From Pseudomonadota bacterium (GTDB lineage Bacteria; Pseudomonadota; Alphaproteobacteria; Rhizobiales; Xanthobacteraceae), in assembly GCA_018240595.1 (NCBI GenBank), contig JAFEFL010000013.1:62001-126000 (forward strand): a DNA stretch of 64,000 bases, written 5' to 3'. The notes under the pieces are model-generated. The model was given only the letters and a program-made list of their open reading frames with translations, searched no databases and was not told the DNA's origin. This document shows, piece after piece, positions 62,872 to 64,000 of this stretch (its first letter is position 1; each line of letters starts with the position of its first letter). The position numbers and the translations under genes were made by a program.

Positions 62872-64000
62872 ATGGCCGCTTACGGTCTCTACACGCACAT
62901 CCAGTCGAACCGGCGGCGCTCGATCGCGCTGCTGATCGGCCTGTTCTTCCTGATTTATGTACTGGTCTATGCCGGCGCCCTGCTCGCCGAGGTGCTGAGC
63001 GTCGGCAACGCGCCGCTCGACTATCTCATGCGCGCCGCGGCCTATGATTTCGTCAAGGCGGCGCCTTTTGCCACCATCGGCACCATCGTCTGGGTGGCGA
63101 TCGCCTACAAATTTCATCAGTCGATGATCGACGCCGTCACCGGCGCGCATCAGGTCACCCGCGCGGAGGAGCCGCGGCTCTATAACCTGCTCGAGAATCT
63201 GTGCATTTCCCGCGGCATCCCGATGCCGACCTTGCGCATCGCCGACGATGACGCGCTCAACGCCTTCGCCACAGGTCTCAATGAGAAACAATACTCGATC
63301 ACGGTGACCCGCGGCCTCCTGGCGGCGCTCAACGATCAGGAGATCGAGGCGGTGCTGGGCCACGAGCTTACCCACATCCGCAACGGCGACGTGCGGATGC
63401 TGGTCATCGCGGTGGTCATCGCCGGCGTCATCTCGTTCTTCGGCGAGATGGTGTTCCGCCTGTTCTTCCAGAACGCCTTCTACGGCGGCTTCGGCCGCCG
63501 CCGCGACAATGACGACCGCAAGGGCGGCGGCGCCGCCATCGCCATGCTCATCGCCATCGCGCTGATCGTCGTCGCCTGGGTGCTGTCGGTCGTCATCCGT
63601 TTCGCCCTGTCGCGGCAGCGCGAGTATCTCGCCGATGCCGGGTCGGTGGAATTGACCAAGAATCCCGACGCCATGATCTCGGCGCTGCGCAAGATCGAGA
63701 ACCGCGGCGAACTGGCGAGCGCCAATTCCGCGGTGATGGAGATGTGCGTCGACAATCCGCGCGAGGGCTTCGGCGATATCTTCGCGACGCACCCCTCGGT
63801 CGATGCCCGCGTCGCGGCGCTGGTCAAGTTCGCCGGCGGTCACGATCCGGGACCGCTGGCGATCGATCCGCCGGCGCAGCAGCAGGTCCCCGCCCCCGAG
63901 CAAGGCCCTTGGGATCCGGCGCCGCCACAGCAACCCTCGGGGCCCTGGGATTCGCCAAGTGTTGACAACCCGGCCGACAGCGGCCCTTGGGGCAGCAAAC
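62872..64000 (+). CDS. M48 family metalloprotease (HtpX-like), 3' end outside window
   Basis: The frame runs 376 codons without a stop and is cut by the end of the window. It has two N-terminal membrane segments (about residues 18-40 and 62-79), the zinc motif HELTH (His164, Glu165, His168), two further hydrophobic segments (about 178-200 and 218-240) and REYLADAGS, where the third zinc ligand lies. From about residue 340 it turns to a Pro/Gln-rich tail with GPWD repeats. Same partner order as LemA/HtpX elsewhere. Confidence 0.93.
   Translation, partial: MAAYGLYTHIQSNRRRSIALLIGLFFLIYVLVYAGALLAEVLSVGNAPLDYLMRAAAYDFVKAAPFATIGTIVWVAIAYKFHQSMIDAVTGAHQVTRAEEPRLYNLLENLCISRGIPMPTLRIADDDALNAFATGLNEKQYSITVTRGLLAALNDQEIEAVLGHELTHIRNGDVRMLVIAVVIAGVISFFGEMVFRLFFQNAFYGGFGRRRDNDDRKGGGAAIAMLIAIALIVVAWVLSVVIRFALSRQREYLADAGSVELTKNPDAMISALRKIENRGELASANSAVMEMCVDNPREGFGDIFATHPSVDARVAALVKFAGGHDPGPLAIDPPAQQQVPAPEQGPWDPAPPQQPSGPWDSPSVDNPADSGPWGSK

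Overview
The window is high-GC chromosomal DNA from an alphaproteobacterium, most likely Hyphomicrobiales (Bradyrhizobiaceae or Xanthobacteraceae type). Evidence: a CcrM-type GANTC methyltransferase, a GAAC-N7-GAAC LexA-type box, GGAAC-N16-NGTT (EcfG-type) promoters, a mutY-dciA-dsbA-smc block, split glycyl-tRNA synthetase genes (glyQ, glyS), ETF-ubiquinone oxidoreductase, and abundant REP-like palindromes. I assign this lineage from sequence features alone. I see no rRNA, tRNA, CRISPR array, insertion sequence, integrase or prophage.

Layout. 1-10.8 kb: a receiver-like fragment, YgfZ, a LysR regulator, the repair glycosylase Tag with an HD phosphohydrolase, a small tyrosine phosphatase, a thioesterase, AcuI-type reductase, an MFS carrier, a SleB-type cell wall hydrolase and a chemoreceptor. 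10.8-16.7 kb: pyruvate phosphate dikinase with a histone-like tail, a stress-promoter DUF3096 peptide, a highly structured noncoding block and a secreted SGNH hydrolase. 16.7-23.1 kb: glyS and glyQ separated by a DUF2207/LemA membrane pair and a DUF559 nuclease gene bracketed by inverted repeats. 23-31 kb: S49 protease, small membrane proteins, a methyltransferase, a GT2 glycosyltransferase, IspB and IspE (isoprenoids) and a TPR protein. 31-41 kb: a secreted mono-heme protein, ETF-QO, a uracil-DNA glycosylase, a cytochrome bd-type quinol oxidase pair, GT39 and RNase HII. 41-50.6 kb: an SOS-type radical SAM protein, a MarR-GNAT regulator, an SDR bracketed by repeats, MoaB, a tyrosinase with a secreted partner, a zinc peptidase and CcrM. 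50.6-64 kb: CinA-type amidase, an aminotransferase/RidA pair, a DUF892 protein, an SMP-30 lactonase, the mutY-dciA-dsbA-smc block, a SANT-like peptide, a candidate stress sRNA, and a LemA/M48 protease pair cut off by the window end.

Most genes are ordinary housekeeping genes. The unusual content is between and at the edges of genes: a candidate GsrN-like small RNA with a C-rich loop, an EcfG-type promoter and a strong terminator (about 61.93-62.05 kb); a cloverleaf-like structured element (14.36-14.48 kb); an inverted-repeat-bracketed nuclease gene (21.58-22.11 kb); a REP-like element that supplies the start of ispE; two GANTC sites abutting the ccrM start codon; and a LexA-type box in front of a radical SAM gene. 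Lineage-typical genes, promoters and structures were judged by eye; no alignment or folding program was run.
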